A DNA stretch of 27,489 nt from a virus. Each line of letters starts with the position of its first letter. The stretch's first letter is position 1. Both the position numbers and the translations under genes were made by a program. This document shows, one piece after another, positions 7,538-15,572 of the stretch. Under the pieces are notes generated by a model. It saw only the letters and a program-made list of their open reading frames with translations. It was not told where the DNA came from and did not search any database. The DNA is taken from the IMG/VR virus record IMGVR_UViG_3300031515_000003, positions 1 through 27,489 of that record; one strand, written 5' to 3'.

Positions 7538-8668
7538 ATGGATGAGGAAAGAAAGGCCTTCGAGGAATTAAGCCAAAAGGTTATTGAAACCGTAACACCG
7601 GCAATTACCGAAAAGGTGTTGGCTGAACTTCCTCGAAGAAAAAATATCTTCGGCGGCGAAAGCGCTAATGCTGAAGTTCTCGAGCAAAAACAGGCTGCGG
7701 CCGAATATTTGCGAGCTAAATTCTTAAGAGATGAAGCTAAAGCAAAAGCTTTATCTTCAGGCACCAGTGGTAGTGGTGCTGAGTTGGTCCCAACCTATAT
7801 CTCCTCAGAAATCGTAAGATTGTCTGAGAAGGTTGGGTTGGTTCGCCAATATGCTCGCAAATGGCCGATGCAAGGTGGTAACGAAAACGTGCCCACTCTA
7901 TCAAGCGTAACTTCTTATAGAGTGGATGAAGGCACAAAAATCAACTCATCTCAGCCAGCAACAGGAAACGTCCAACTAAGAACTAAAACTGTTGGCGTAA
8001 TTATTCCTGTGACCAAACGCCTACTTCGAAATGCGAGCATTCAGTTGGTCGATGCGCTTAACGCTTTGGCCGCTGAAGCTATCGCAAAACTCGAAGATAA
8101 ATGGGCGATTTTGGGTCTGGCATCCGGTGAGGGGGTTTTTCAAAATCCTTCAGTTCCTGGTGTCACTTTAGGAACTGGAAAAACCACCTATGCAAAGGTC
8201 GAACCCGAGGATCTTTTAGACGCAATCGACTTGGTTGCTGAAGAGGCTGTCAACGAAAAAATGAAATGGGTAATGTCCTTATCCGTTTTAAACGCTCTTC
8301 GAAGAAAAAGAGCGGTCGTTGGCACTGATCCTCAAGGGTTCTTGCTTGGGGGCTTCGGTAGCGTTATCCCAAAAACTTTATGGGATATAGCATATGAGAC
8401 TCGTTCTTATATGCCTAAAACCACCGAAGGCAGTCAGGCTGGCAAAAAGTTTATGGCTCTTGTTAACTTTGATTACGTTTTATTCGGTGATGAAAACGTC
8501 TACACCTTAGACGTGTCAGATGTGGCAACCATCACCGATACAAACGGATCAACGCTTATCAACTCCTTTGAACAGGAGATGGTGGCGATCAAAGTTACTG
8601 AGTCTGTAGACATCCAGCTGGCTGAACCAAGCAAAGCATTTGCCTGGATCAAAACAGCAGCGTCATAA
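7538..8668 (+). CDS. Major capsid protein, HK97 fold
   Basis: This protein forms the icosahedral shell. I chose ATG 7538 rather than the in-frame GTG at 7526 because AGGGGGTG stands at the right distance; this gives 376 residues. The first 60-70 residues are a charged helical delta-like region, probably removed by the protease. The capsid core starts near GSGAELVPTYISSEIVRLSE and continues through VGVIIPVTKRLL and the acidic DKWAILG segment to the C-terminus. The gene uses visibly more C- and G-ending codons (GTC, ATC, AAC, GGC) than its neighbours, which fits very high expression. A structured RNA follows immediately. Confidence 0.92.
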   Translation: MDEERKAFEELSQKVIETVTPAITEKVLAELPRRKNIFGGESANAEVLEQKQAAAEYLRAKFLRDEAKAKALSSGTSGSGAELVPTYISSEIVRLSEKVGLVRQYARKWPMQGGNENVPTLSSVTSYRVDEGTKINSSQPATGNVQLRTKTVGVIIPVTKRLLRNASIQLVDALNALAAEAIAKLEDKWAILGLASGEGVFQNPSVPGVTLGTGKTTYAKVEPEDLLDAIDLVAEEAVNEKMKWVMSLSVLNALRRKRAVVGTDPQGFLLGGFGSVIPKTLWDIAYETRSYMPKTTEGSQAGKKFMALVNFDYVLFGDENVYTLDVSDVATITDTNGSTLINSFEQEMVAIKVTESVDIQLAEPSKAFAWIKTAAS

Positions 8669-8677
8669 GTTTAAACC

Positions 8678-8797
8678 GATGGCCGTAGGGTGAGCGGAAA
8701 TGCCTAACGAAAAAGATAAGTTAGGCAAATACCGCCGGCCAACATCCTAGGCCATCTTAGGGATGGGAGGTGGCCTAAGATGTTGAAAGTTTTTTAA
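8678..8797 (+). ncRNA. GC-rich structured RNA element downstream of the capsid gene
   Basis: The 135-base gap between the capsid gene and the next gene is GC-rich and full of complementary segments. GGCCG (8681-8685) pairs with CGGCC (8736-8740), GCGG (8694-8697) with CCGC (8732-8735), and TGCCTAAC (8701-8708) with GTTAGGCA (8720-8727). This makes one long arm with an 8-base bulge. AACATCCTAGGCC (8741-8753) pairs with GGCCTAAGATGTT (8772-8784) with one mismatch, followed by T6: a terminator-like hairpin. Competing pairings exist: GATGGCC/GGCCATC (8678/8750) and CATCTTAGG/CCTAAGATG (8753/8774). GGGAGGTGG (8765-8773) precedes a mini-frame of five codons at 8780-8797. It could be an attenuator that sets capsid excess, or an RNA with another role. 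Confidence 0.6.
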
Positions 8798-8803
8798 AAA
8801 AAT

Positions 8804-9004
8804 ATGAGAATAAAAATGATTGAAACAACTGTTTTTGAAGGGATAAAGTATGAGAAAGAAAAAGAATATGAGGTTGAGAAAGAAACAGCGAAGGCTTTAG
8901 GCTCATCGGCAAAAATTATAAAAGAAGAAAAAACAAAAATCATCGATGAGTCAAAAAATACAATGATGACTGGTAAAGAAGTTAAAAAGAAAGAAAAAAA
9001 ATAA
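8804..9004 (+). CDS. Small charged head-region protein
   Basis: The 66-residue protein begins RIKMIETTVFEGIKYEKEKE and continues YEVEKETAKALG, then ends in a Lys/Glu-rich tail. The short beta-type start with 'YxKxxxYxVxxxTAKAL' resembles the tiny proteins often found between capsid and connector genes in siphoviruses; the function is not known. It follows the structured RNA and its mini-frame, so its translation may depend on re-initiation. A second small protein of similar style is encoded at 10910. Confidence 0.65.
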   Translation: MRIKMIETTVFEGIKYEKEKEYEVEKETAKALGSSAKIIKEEKTKIIDESKNTMMTGKEVKKKEKK

Positions 9005-9008
9005 AAAT

Positions 9009-9614
9009 ATGTTATATGCAACTCTCTATTATAGTGGCTATTCAGGAGTAACCGCACAGGCGGTTGCGAATTTTTTGGGAAAAACACTAAACACTACCGA
9101 ACAGAATATTGTCACAGCATTAATTTCTTCAATTGAACTTTTTATCGCACAAAAATGCCGAAGGAATTTTAAATATGATTTAGGCTCTGATTATTATGAG
9201 GAAACATTTGATGCAGGATTAGACAAATACTACTTTCACAACTTTCCGGTAAAAGAAGTGGCAAAAATAACCATTGGCAATCAAGATGTTTATGTAAAAG
9301 GTGGAGGGGCTAATCTTTATGAGTTAAACAAAGACTTTTTCGTTTATCGTGATAGTATTGTTTTTTTAACCATTCCTCAATCAACATATAATCGTCAAGC
9401 TTTAAAAATTGCTTATAGCATTGAGAAGTTTTGGGGTGAGGATTTGGAGCTTGGAATAAAACAATGGGCGGCTCAGATATTTACTCAAAAAGAATATGGG
9501 GGTAAAAACGTCTCTTCATTTAATTTTGCTGGTTTATCAATTTCTTTCAATCAAGAGCCAATCCCAGAATACATTCAGCAATTAATTAAAACTTATAAAA
9601 AAGTGCTTGTATGA
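9009..9614 (+). CDS. Head-tail connector (gp6/adaptor-like)
   Basis: The 201-residue protein is probably the adaptor ring below the portal. The N-terminal half is helical (VTAQAVANFLGKTL, then QNIVTALISSIELFIAQKC), as in HK97 gp6 and SPP1 gp15. A beta-rich middle (YYEETFDAGLDKYYFHNFPV, KEVAKITI) and a helical end (LGIKQWAAQIFTQKEYGG) follow. The aromatic 'YxE.FDG..K..FL..FPV' pattern is typical of the family. The gene overlaps the next by four bases (ATGA), so translation is coupled. Confidence 0.7.
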   Translation: MLYATLYYSGYSGVTAQAVANFLGKTLNTTEQNIVTALISSIELFIAQKCRRNFKYDLGSDYYEETFDAGLDKYYFHNFPVKEVAKITIGNQDVYVKGGGANLYELNKDFFVYRDSIVFLTIPQSTYNRQALKIAYSIEKFWGEDLELGIKQWAAQIFTQKEYGGKNVSSFNFAGLSISFNQEPIPEYIQQLIKTYKKVLV

Positions 9615-9940
9615 TAAGGCAAAACTGTATTGTAAAAATTCAAAGATTGACCGGTGATGAGAATAATAAAAACTATCAAGATTTAGCAACTAATGTTTAC
9701 ATTTTAATTGAACCAGCATCAAATGAAACGGCGGTAATGTATGAGGTGCCAGTTGGTCAATCTTATTCTTTTATGATAATGGATCAAGTTGATTGGATAA
9801 GACCAGGGGATAAAATCATTGTTTTAGATCCTCAAACAAGTGGACTATCAGTAAATGATCAATTAATAGTTAGAGGTAACGCTCAAAAGTCGTACGTCTT
9901 AGGTCATATTTTCAATAGTGGCGTTGCCGTAAAAACTTGA
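9611..9940 (+). CDS. Probable head closure (stopper) protein
   Basis: The 109-residue protein is predicted mostly beta, with the segment SYSFMIMDQVDWIRPGDKII and later DQLIVRGNAQK. Both look like the small barrel proteins that close the head channel (SPP1 gp16-type). The call leans on gene order, between the connector and the gp10-like gene, as much as on sequence. It starts within the ATGA overlap with the connector gene. Confidence 0.5.
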   Translation: MIRQNCIVKIQRLTGDENNKNYQDLATNVYILIEPASNETAVMYEVPVGQSYSFMIMDQVDWIRPGDKIIVLDPQTSGLSVNDQLIVRGNAQKSYVLGHIFNSGVAVKT

Positions 9941-9945
9941 AAAAT

Positions 9946-10458
9946 ATGCCATCAGGTTATCAGGTTGAAATAGAACTTAAAGGATTTGAAGAGTTTAAAG
10001 AAAAGCTACGTCAAGCGCCTGATATTGTGGCTGATGTTAAATATAGGATGATGGATGCGATGGTGACTATTGCAAGAGAAAAAGCTGTGATGGAGGCGCC
10101 GATTGATACTGGTAATTTGCGAAGAAATATTGGAGCAAATAGTAAGGTGGTTGCCATGGGAAATGATCTTTATGGGACGGTTGGCACAAACTTGGTTGCA
10201 AGTGGTTTTCCTTATCCTAAAGCTCAAGAGTATGGTAGTGGTATTTATGGTGAAAGAAGAACACCAATTACCCCAAAACGGGGAAAGTTTTTGATTTTTA
10301 AACCCAAAGGCAGTGATAAATATGTCTTTGCTAAAAAAGTATCTGGTGTAAAACCAAAATACTTTATGAAGAAAGCGGCTGAGGAGGTAAAAAGACGAAG
10401 TAGTGAGATTTTAAAGATAGGATTGGAGATTGTTAATAAGTTATCTTTTTCATCATGA
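9946..10458 (+). CDS. HK97 gp10-like head-tail joining protein
   Basis: The sequence contains the family pattern: VEIELKGFEEFKEKL at the start, AREKAVMEAPIDTGNLRRNI (the 'AP.dTG.Lr.sI' hallmark), AQEYGSGIYG and PKYFMKKAAEE. HK97 gp10-like proteins take part in joining head and tail or in tail completion. I chose ATG 9946; a TTG at 9937 overlapping the previous stop would add three residues. The gene overlaps the next by four bases. Confidence 0.8.
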   Translation: MPSGYQVEIELKGFEEFKEKLRQAPDIVADVKYRMMDAMVTIAREKAVMEAPIDTGNLRRNIGANSKVVAMGNDLYGTVGTNLVASGFPYPKAQEYGSGIYGERRTPITPKRGKFLIFKPKGSDKYVFAKKVSGVKPKYFMKKAAEEVKRRSSEILKIGLEIVNKLSFSS

Positions 10459-10877
10459 CATACAATAGCTTAATTGAAAAAATAAAAAACATTATTGTAG
10501 CTGGGGTACCAGATATTCAGTCATCATATGACTATTACCCAGAAAGCTTATCATCTTTCCCGGCGCTTGTGGTTGGTGCAATTGGTCACGAAGATAGCTT
10601 TTATACTTTATCATCATCGGGATTCAATACTAGGCATTACTCAATCTCAATAAGAATTATTGGTGATTTAGAAAATACCGAAATAAACACACAGAAAAAA
10701 ATAAGAGAGATAACTGATAAGGTGATTGATGTTTTAGAAAAAAATCCTACTTTAGATAATACAGTTGATTGGTGTTATCCAACCAAAGCTCGCTTTGGTT
10801 TTCAAGGAGAACCAGCAAAGTATTATTACTCAGAAATTACTTTAACTGTTAAATTTAGATTTCAACGGGCAAATTAA
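10455..10877 (+). CDS. Probable tail terminator protein
   Basis: The 140 residues have an alpha/beta layout: an N-terminal helix, then FPALVVGAIGHEDSFYTL, RHYSISIRIIGD, a central helix and C-terminal YYYSEITLTVKFRF. This matches small tail terminators (lambda gpU or SPP1 gp17 type), which cap the tail tube. The position, between the gp10-like gene and the tail tube gene, supports the call. Confidence 0.6.
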   Translation: MTYNSLIEKIKNIIVAGVPDIQSSYDYYPESLSSFPALVVGAIGHEDSFYTLSSSGFNTRHYSISIRIIGDLENTEINTQKKIREITDKVIDVLEKNPTLDNTVDWCYPTKARFGFQGEPAKYYYSEITLTVKFRFQRAN

Positions 10878-10894
10878 AAAAAATAAAAAGGTAA

Positions 10895-10909
10895 CCATAT
10901 AATACTTTT
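10895..10909 (+). promoter_or_regulatory. Late-promoter-like motif before a small gene
   Basis: CCATATAATACTTTT ends directly at ATG 10910. The spacing equals that of the copies at 4283 and 6283. TATAAT here is a perfect -10. Confidence 0.55.
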
Positions 10910-11065
10910 ATGAGAAAAAAATATATTTACAAAGGCGAGGTTGAAACTTATATTCCAGGAATAGGGATTGTTTATCCCAATCAAGAGATTGAAACGGAAA
11001 AAGAAATTAGAAATTTGTTATTTGAAGAAAAAAAAGAAAATAAAGAAAAAAAGAAAAAAAATTAA
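10910..11065 (+). CDS. Small protein, 51 aa, unknown
   Basis: Read from ATG to TAA, it gives KYIYKGEVETYIPGIGIVYP, then an acidic and Lys-rich helix. It looks like a small beta-hairpin protein with a basic tail, similar in style to the product at 8804. The late-promoter-like motif abuts its ATG and another copy follows its stop, which supports real expression. No function recognised. Confidence 0.6.
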   Translation: MRKKYIYKGEVETYIPGIGIVYPNQEIETEKEIRNLLFEEKKENKEKKKKN

Positions 11066-11072
11066 AAGTTAA

Positions 11073-11090
11073 CCGTAAAATATTAATACT
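11073..11090 (+). promoter_or_regulatory. Late-promoter-like motif before the tail tube gene
   Basis: CCGTAAAATATTAATACT ends at ATG 11091. TAAAAT stands nine bases before ATG, so a leader of about three bases would result. Confidence 0.55.
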
Positions 11091-12041
11091 ATGTCATCAG
11101 GACTAAATAACCACATAGGAATTGGAAAGGAAACAGCATTTGGCACACCAGTTGCGCCAACAGTTTTTCTACCTATTAAAGAATCAGACGGAATTCAAAT
11201 AAATAAAGATATTCAATTTATCGAATCAATTAAATCCGGGGTGGCGGGCAAAAACAAAGGTGCTTTTGTTGGCAAAGTTGAATATAGTGGTAGTTTTGAA
11301 AGTGATGCTCATCCTCAATTTTTAGGTCATATCTTACGATCAGTTTTTGGTTCAGTTTCTTCAGCTTTAGAATCAGGAGAAACAACCGTCTACCGACACA
11401 CATTTACCGAAACCTTATCAAAACCATCATACACTGTTGAACAAAAGATCGGTGAGATTGTTAAAAGATTTGCTGGATTTGTCGTTAAAAACTTAAAAAT
11501 AGAATCAAAAGCCGGTGAATCGGTGGCGATTTCATTTGAAGGATTGGCCAAATCTCAATCTGATGCAACGGCTCAAACACCAACATATGAGACCTCAAGA
11601 CCATTTAACTTTGCCGATATAACCTCAATTAAAATTGGAAATATTGAAGTTAAATCTTATTGTGAAGAGCTTAGTTTTGAATATGATAACCAACTTGAAG
11701 GATTTTATAGCATGGGGGCTAATGAACTGCAATCGGTTTACCCAAAACCATCAGAGGCTAAAGGAAAACTAGCTCTTTATTTAGATGATACAACTAAGGC
11801 ATTCTTAGAAGACTATGTCGCAAAAACCGAAAGAGCAATTGAAATAAAAATAGAGGGTGATTCAATCGGAAATGCTAGTAAAGAGACTTTATATATAAAG
11901 CTTCCAAAAGCAGTAATGACATCGGTTGGGACCAAATTATCAACGGAATATAATGCATTAGAGATTGAGTTTGAAGGTGTGGTTGATCCAACTGACGGAT
12001 TAATCACCGCCTATCTTATAAACACATTATCAAGTTATTAA
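11091..12041 (+). CDS. Major tail (tube) protein
   Basis: The 316-residue protein has the pattern of phage tail tube proteins. It opens with NHIGIGKETAFGTPVAPTVF, and GSFESDAHPQFLGHILRSVF is a family-like segment. Duplicated beta-sandwich halves follow (KRFAGFVVKNLKIESKAGES in one, IKIGNIEVKSYCEELSFEYD in the other). It would polymerise around the tape measure. The next gene starts two bases after its stop, so the two are coupled. Confidence 0.85.
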   Translation: MSSGLNNHIGIGKETAFGTPVAPTVFLPIKESDGIQINKDIQFIESIKSGVAGKNKGAFVGKVEYSGSFESDAHPQFLGHILRSVFGSVSSALESGETTVYRHTFTETLSKPSYTVEQKIGEIVKRFAGFVVKNLKIESKAGESVAISFEGLAKSQSDATAQTPTYETSRPFNFADITSIKIGNIEVKSYCEELSFEYDNQLEGFYSMGANELQSVYPKPSEAKGKLALYLDDTTKAFLEDYVAKTERAIEIKIEGDSIGNASKETLYIKLPKAVMTSVGTKLSTEYNALEIEFEGVVDPTDGLITAYLINTLSSY

Positions 12042-12042
12042 T

Positions 12043-12384
12043 ATGGTTGAATTTAAAACACCAGGAGGGTATACAGTTAGGCTTAAAAGACATTATCTAA
12101 CTTATGGGGAAAAAGTAGAACTGCAAAAGCTGTATTTAAAATCAACTAAAATCGACCCAACAAGCCAAAAAATAACCGAATTAGATCCATCGGTGGTATT
12201 TGAGGCAAATAAGATGGCTTTTAATTATTTAGTGATTGAAATTGTCACACCAGACGGTCAATCGGTAAAAGAAAATCTTTATGACTATGTAATGAACTTA
12301 AAAGAAGAAGATGGACAGGCAATCTTTAATGAAATAAACAAATACACTAATCCTCAGCAAGATTTGGAAAAAAAAAGCAATTGA
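12043..12384 (+). CDS. Tail assembly chaperone, upstream part (gpG-like)
   Basis: The 113-residue protein sits between the tail tube and tape measure genes, the position of tail assembly chaperones in siphoviruses. It starts VEFKTPGGYTVRLKRHYLTY and is otherwise mostly helical and acidic. The frame ends soon after a run of nine A residues. A second frame without its own start codon continues there, the classic G/GT arrangement, in which a minority of ribosomes make a longer fusion that binds the tape measure protein. The family call relies on this layout. Confidence 0.7.
   Translation: MVEFKTPGGYTVRLKRHYLTYGEKVELQKLYLKSTKIDPTSQKITELDPSVVFEANKMAFNYLVIEIVTPDGQSVKENLYDYVMNLKEEDGQAIFNEINKYTNPQQDLEKKSN
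12366..12378 (+). other. Predicted frameshift site (A9) in the tail chaperone gene
   Basis: GGAAAAAAAAAGC: the zero frame reads gaa aaa aaa agc aat tga. The downstream frame starts with gca at 12377, which needs a +1 or -2 shift. Nine A residues allow ribosomal slippage, or RNA polymerase slippage on the homopolymer. Confidence 0.6.
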
Positions 12385-12601
12385 GCTTTTTAAATTCTTT
12401 AAAGGCTCCGGTAAACTTCCACCTGATTTTGAAGATGTTTATATTTGCGATATTTTAGGGATTACCTACACTGAACTTAAAAACCAACCGGCTGACTGGG
12501 TAGAAAGAATGATTTTGTATAAGAACCAAAAAGCAAAGGTGGAAGAGATGGAGATAAAGAAACAAAAAAGAATCGGCCAAAACCCGAAAAGAGATTATTA
12601 A
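12377..12601 (+). CDS. Tail assembly chaperone, downstream part (gpT-like, reached by frameshift)
   Basis: This frame encodes 74 residues: AIELFKFFKGSGKLPPDFED, ICDILGITYTELKNQPADWV, then a Lys-rich helix. It has no start codon near its beginning, yet its composition is clearly coding, and 'yTy.eL..qPa.wv' is seen in downstream tail chaperone parts. It is therefore read as a fusion with the preceding gene. If the shift is -2 or +1 at the A9 run, the fusion protein has about 185 residues. Confidence 0.65.
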   Translation, partial: AIELFKFFKGSGKLPPDFEDVYICDILGITYTELKNQPADWVERMILYKNQKAKVEEMEIKKQKRIGQNPKRDY

Positions 12602-12620
12602 AAACATTTGTAATTAATAC

Positions 12621-13163
12621 TTAATCGTTTAAATGTTGAATAGCATAATCAGCTTCTTCTTCGGTAAATTTTTCTCCATAAGGTGATATTAGCTGGTCGC
12701 GAATCGCTGCTGGTGACATATTCATATTTTTAAGATAAGTTTTTGCTTTGATTAAAGCATTTTTTTTCCAATCGGCTTTGACATTATCGATAGCGTATTG
12801 AGCAGCTTCTTGACTAAATTTTTCGCCGTATGGAGAAATTAATTGATCATAAACAGATTTTTTTGACATATGCATAAGGTTTGCATAAGTATAAGCTTTA
12901 TTTAACGCCGCTTTATATTCTGGCGAAATTTGAGGAACGGGTGTATTTTTTGTGGCTTCTTTTGATGTATTTGAATTCAGATTAGTTTTTAGATCTGATT
13001 GTTTATTAGACCCGCTTGATCCGACTATGCTAATAATAATTAAAATTAAGAAGAATGTAATAATTGGATGACGAATAAACCAGTTTCTTAAATCAGTCTG
13101 ACAATAAGGGCATTTGGTTGCTTTTGGATCAATTTCTTTTTGGCAGGCTTTACATTTTTTCAT
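12621..13163 (-). CDS. Ltp-like superinfection-exclusion protein, zinc ribbon and membrane anchor
   Basis: In this 180-residue protein, C4, C7, C18 and C21 form a zinc ribbon. Residues about 33-50 are one membrane segment, a polar Ser/Asn/Thr linker follows, and two repeats (about 83-131 and 132-180) each contain DQLISPYGEKF followed by AxYAI. These repeats match the Ltp domain of the Streptococcus phage TP-J34 lipoprotein, which sits at the outer membrane face and blocks DNA entry of related phages by binding their tape measure protein (published knowledge). This gene is reversed in the late operon, has its own promoter and strong ribosome site (AGGAGGTGA), and lies just before the tape measure gene. 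It should be expressed in the lysogen. It is anchored by a membrane helix, not a lipobox. Confidence 0.8.
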   Translation of the reverse strand: MKKCKACQKEIDPKATKCPYCQTDLRNWFIRHPIITFFLILIIISIVGSSGSNKQSDLKTNLNSNTSKEATKNTPVPQISPEYKAALNKAYTYANLMHMSKKSVYDQLISPYGEKFSQEAAQYAIDNVKADWKKNALIKAKTYLKNMNMSPAAIRDQLISPYGEKFTEEEADYAIQHLND

Positions 13164-13190
13164 TTACTTCACCTCCTTCCATAAATTCAA

Positions 13191-13219
13191 ATTTTAATAC
13201 ATCATTAATTTTTTTTCAA
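13191..13219 (-). promoter_or_regulatory. Sigma-70-type promoter of the Ltp-like gene
   Basis: On the minus strand TTGAAA (13219-13214), a 17-bp spacer and TAAAAT (13196-13191) lie upstream of the GGAGGTGA site and ATG at 13163. This gives the gene expression independent of the late genes. Confidence 0.55.
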
Positions 13220-13243
13220 TCATAAAAAAAAGCCGTGCACTCT

Positions 13244-13259
13244 CCATAAAATATTATAT
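13244..13259 (+). promoter_or_regulatory. Late-promoter-like motif before the tape measure gene
   Basis: CCATAAAATATTATAT ends at ATG 13260. It restarts plus-strand transcription after the reversed Ltp-like gene. Confidence 0.6.
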
Positions 13260-15572
13260 ATGGAAAACAATAATCTTCAGATAGTTTTTAGAATAAAGGA
13301 TGAAACAACTGCAGGTATAGAATCTGCAAAAAAAAATATAACCGGGCTGCAAAAGACGGTTCAGGGTTCTTTTAGTTTTATAAAAGATCATTTAAAAGAA
13401 GGAGCATTAGCCGCTTCAGGTTTTCTTGCATCAATGGGATTAATGGCTAAAGGAATGATTGATGTAACATCAAATATGGAACAATGGAGAATGGCTTTTG
13501 AGACAATGCTTGGTTCAGCTGATTTAGCAGGAAAAAAATTAAAAGAATTATCAGATTTTGCTATAAAAACACCATTTGATTTGCCGCAAGTTATAGAAGG
13601 AGCAAAAAGACTTTTAGCTTATAACGTTGAGGCTGATAAATTAATTCCTACTTTTAAGATGCTTGGCGATATAGCAGCCGGAGTAGGAAGAGAAAAGTTG
13701 CCAAACTTAATATTAGCATTTGGTCAGGTAAAGGCAGCAACTAAATTAACTGGTGCGGAGTTAAGACAGTTTAGCGAGGCAGGAGTACCATTATTACAAG
13801 CATTAGTTGATCAGGCAAATGAAACAGGTGGAGCTTTAACAAAGGTTGGTGGCGTATCAAAAGAAACAGCTAAGAAAATTAAATCTTTAGCCTCTTCTAT
13901 TGCTCAAGCGGAATTTGATTTGAATTATTTTAGACAAACTGGTGGTAAAACTGAAAAACAATTAAAAGCACTTGAGGAAAGAATAAAAAAGAATAAAGAA
14001 CAATTATCTTCATTTGGTTCAGTTGGACAAGAGGTTTATACAAAAGTTAAGGTAAGTGCTAAAGAAATGATAAAACAAATAAGTGAAGGAAATGTGAGTT
14101 TTGAGCAAGTTGAAACCGCATTAAGAAAGATGACTGAGGAAGGTGGAAGATTTTATAACCTAATGGATAAACAGTCAAAAACTTTTGGTGGAGTGATGAG
14201 TAATTTAAGAGATGAGATGGTAAGGTTTAGTATTGCATTAATGGGCATGACCGATGAAGGTGAAATAAGAAAAGGAAGTATATTTTATTATCTTAAAATT
14301 GGGGCTGAAGAGGCTTTAAAAGCAGTAAACGTTGTTAGACCAGTAGTAGTTGATTTTATTGATAATTTATTGAGAAATAAAGAAGCATTAGCGGTAATTG
14401 CTGGGGCGATAGCAGGATTATTTGTTTTGATTGGACTTGCCTTTCTTCAGCTTTCAGCACCAGCTTTAGCAGTAGCAGGTTTTTTTGCTCTTGTTGGTGG
14501 AGCTATGGGATTTATTTTAGAAAAAGCATCTCCATTAATTTATTTTATAAATGGAGTTTTTACTCCTGTATGGAATAATTTTCTAAAACAACTTGATCAA
14601 TCAAGGTTATATTTTGAATTGTTAGGAAAAAACATTGAAGGATTTTTTATTGCTCTTTTTATAGTTTTTGGTAAATTTTTAATTCCTCTTATTGGTAATT
14701 TTATTTTATTTTTTGTTGTGGTTACAGGAGTATTGAGTGGAATAGCTAACGCAATAAGTGGGTTTGTTCAAATGTTTGCTGGTTTAGTTCAATTTTTTAA
14801 TGGTATTTGGGAGATAATAAAAGGTATATTCACTTTAAATCTAAATTTGATTTTGACGGGTTTTTACAACACTTTTATGGGGATATGGAATACAGTGGTT
14901 GGGTTTTTAACTGCGATTTATTTGTTTATTGAAGGCTTTATTAAAGCTGTTATTAATATATTTATATCTTTATATAATGCTTTAATTGGTCATTCTATTA
15001 TTCCTGATTTAGTTAATGGAATTTTTAATTGGATAAATAAATTAGTATCAAACGTAACTAGTTGGATTACCACAATGAAAGATAATCTTATTTCTATTGT
15101 TGATAATTTAAAAAATAACATTATTTCTTCATTTTCAACTTTAAAAACAAAAGTGGTTGATTTTATAACTGGAATGGCAAGATCAATAGAATCAATTTTA
15201 GGAGGACTTGCGTCAAAAGCTTGGAATTGGGGTTATAACATTATTAAAAATATGATTAATGGTTTAAAAAATGCTATAAAGTCAGCGGGAAAATTAGCAG
15301 GACATCTTTTGGGAGCTTTGGGTATTTCAATGTCTGATTTAGATCATTATGCTGGTGGTGGTTGGGTAAGAGAAACGGGGCCTGCTATAGTTCATAAAGG
15401 CGAGTATGTTTTGTCAAAAGACATGTTGGCTGGTAGACAACCATCTATATTACCAGCAATTACAAATAATTATAATCGACCAATAAGTATCCAGATGAAT
15501 CCGGTTATTCACACTCAAGTTGATTTGGATTATTTAGCTTATAAATTAGCTTATCAATTAAGAAATATATGA
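13260..15572 (+). CDS. Tape measure protein
   Basis: The protein has 770 residues. The N-terminal part carries the typical tape-measure region: MEQWRMAFETMLGSADLAGK, FAIKTPFDLPQVIEGAKRLL, LTGAELRQFSEAGVPLLQAL. A helical stretch follows, then several hydrophobic segments between about 375 and 570 that probably insert in the host membrane. The C-terminal AGGGWVRETGPAIVHKGEYV is a common tape-measure end. Family knowledge puts tail length at about 0.15 nm per residue, so a tail near 115 nm is expected. It overlaps the next gene by four bases. Its product is the type of target bound by Ltp proteins, one of which is encoded just upstream. Confidence 0.93.
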   Translation: MENNNLQIVFRIKDETTAGIESAKKNITGLQKTVQGSFSFIKDHLKEGALAASGFLASMGLMAKGMIDVTSNMEQWRMAFETMLGSADLAGKKLKELSDFAIKTPFDLPQVIEGAKRLLAYNVEADKLIPTFKMLGDIAAGVGREKLPNLILAFGQVKAATKLTGAELRQFSEAGVPLLQALVDQANETGGALTKVGGVSKETAKKIKSLASSIAQAEFDLNYFRQTGGKTEKQLKALEERIKKNKEQLSSFGSVGQEVYTKVKVSAKEMIKQISEGNVSFEQVETALRKMTEEGGRFYNLMDKQSKTFGGVMSNLRDEMVRFSIALMGMTDEGEIRKGSIFYYLKIGAEEALKAVNVVRPVVVDFIDNLLRNKEALAVIAGAIAGLFVLIGLAFLQLSAPALAVAGFFALVGGAMGFILEKASPLIYFINGVFTPVWNNFLKQLDQSRLYFELLGKNIEGFFIALFIVFGKFLIPLIGNFILFFVVVTGVLSGIANAISGFVQMFAGLVQFFNGIWEIIKGIFTLNLNLILTGFYNTFMGIWNTVVGFLTAIYLFIEGFIKAVINIFISLYNALIGHSIIPDLVNGIFNWINKLVSNVTSWITTMKDNLISIVDNLKNNIISSFSTLKTKVVDFITGMARSIESILGGLASKAWNWGYNIIKNMINGLKNAIKSAGKLAGHLLGALGISMSDLDHYAGGGWVRETGPAIVHKGEYVLSKDMLAGRQPSILPAITNNYNRPISIQMNPVIHTQVDLDYLAYKLAYQLRNI

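Noticed and set aside
8678-8797. Hammerhead, HDV-like or twister ribozyme
   Set aside because: No CTGANGA...GAAA, GCGAA-type catalytic strand or twister core could be found on either strand.
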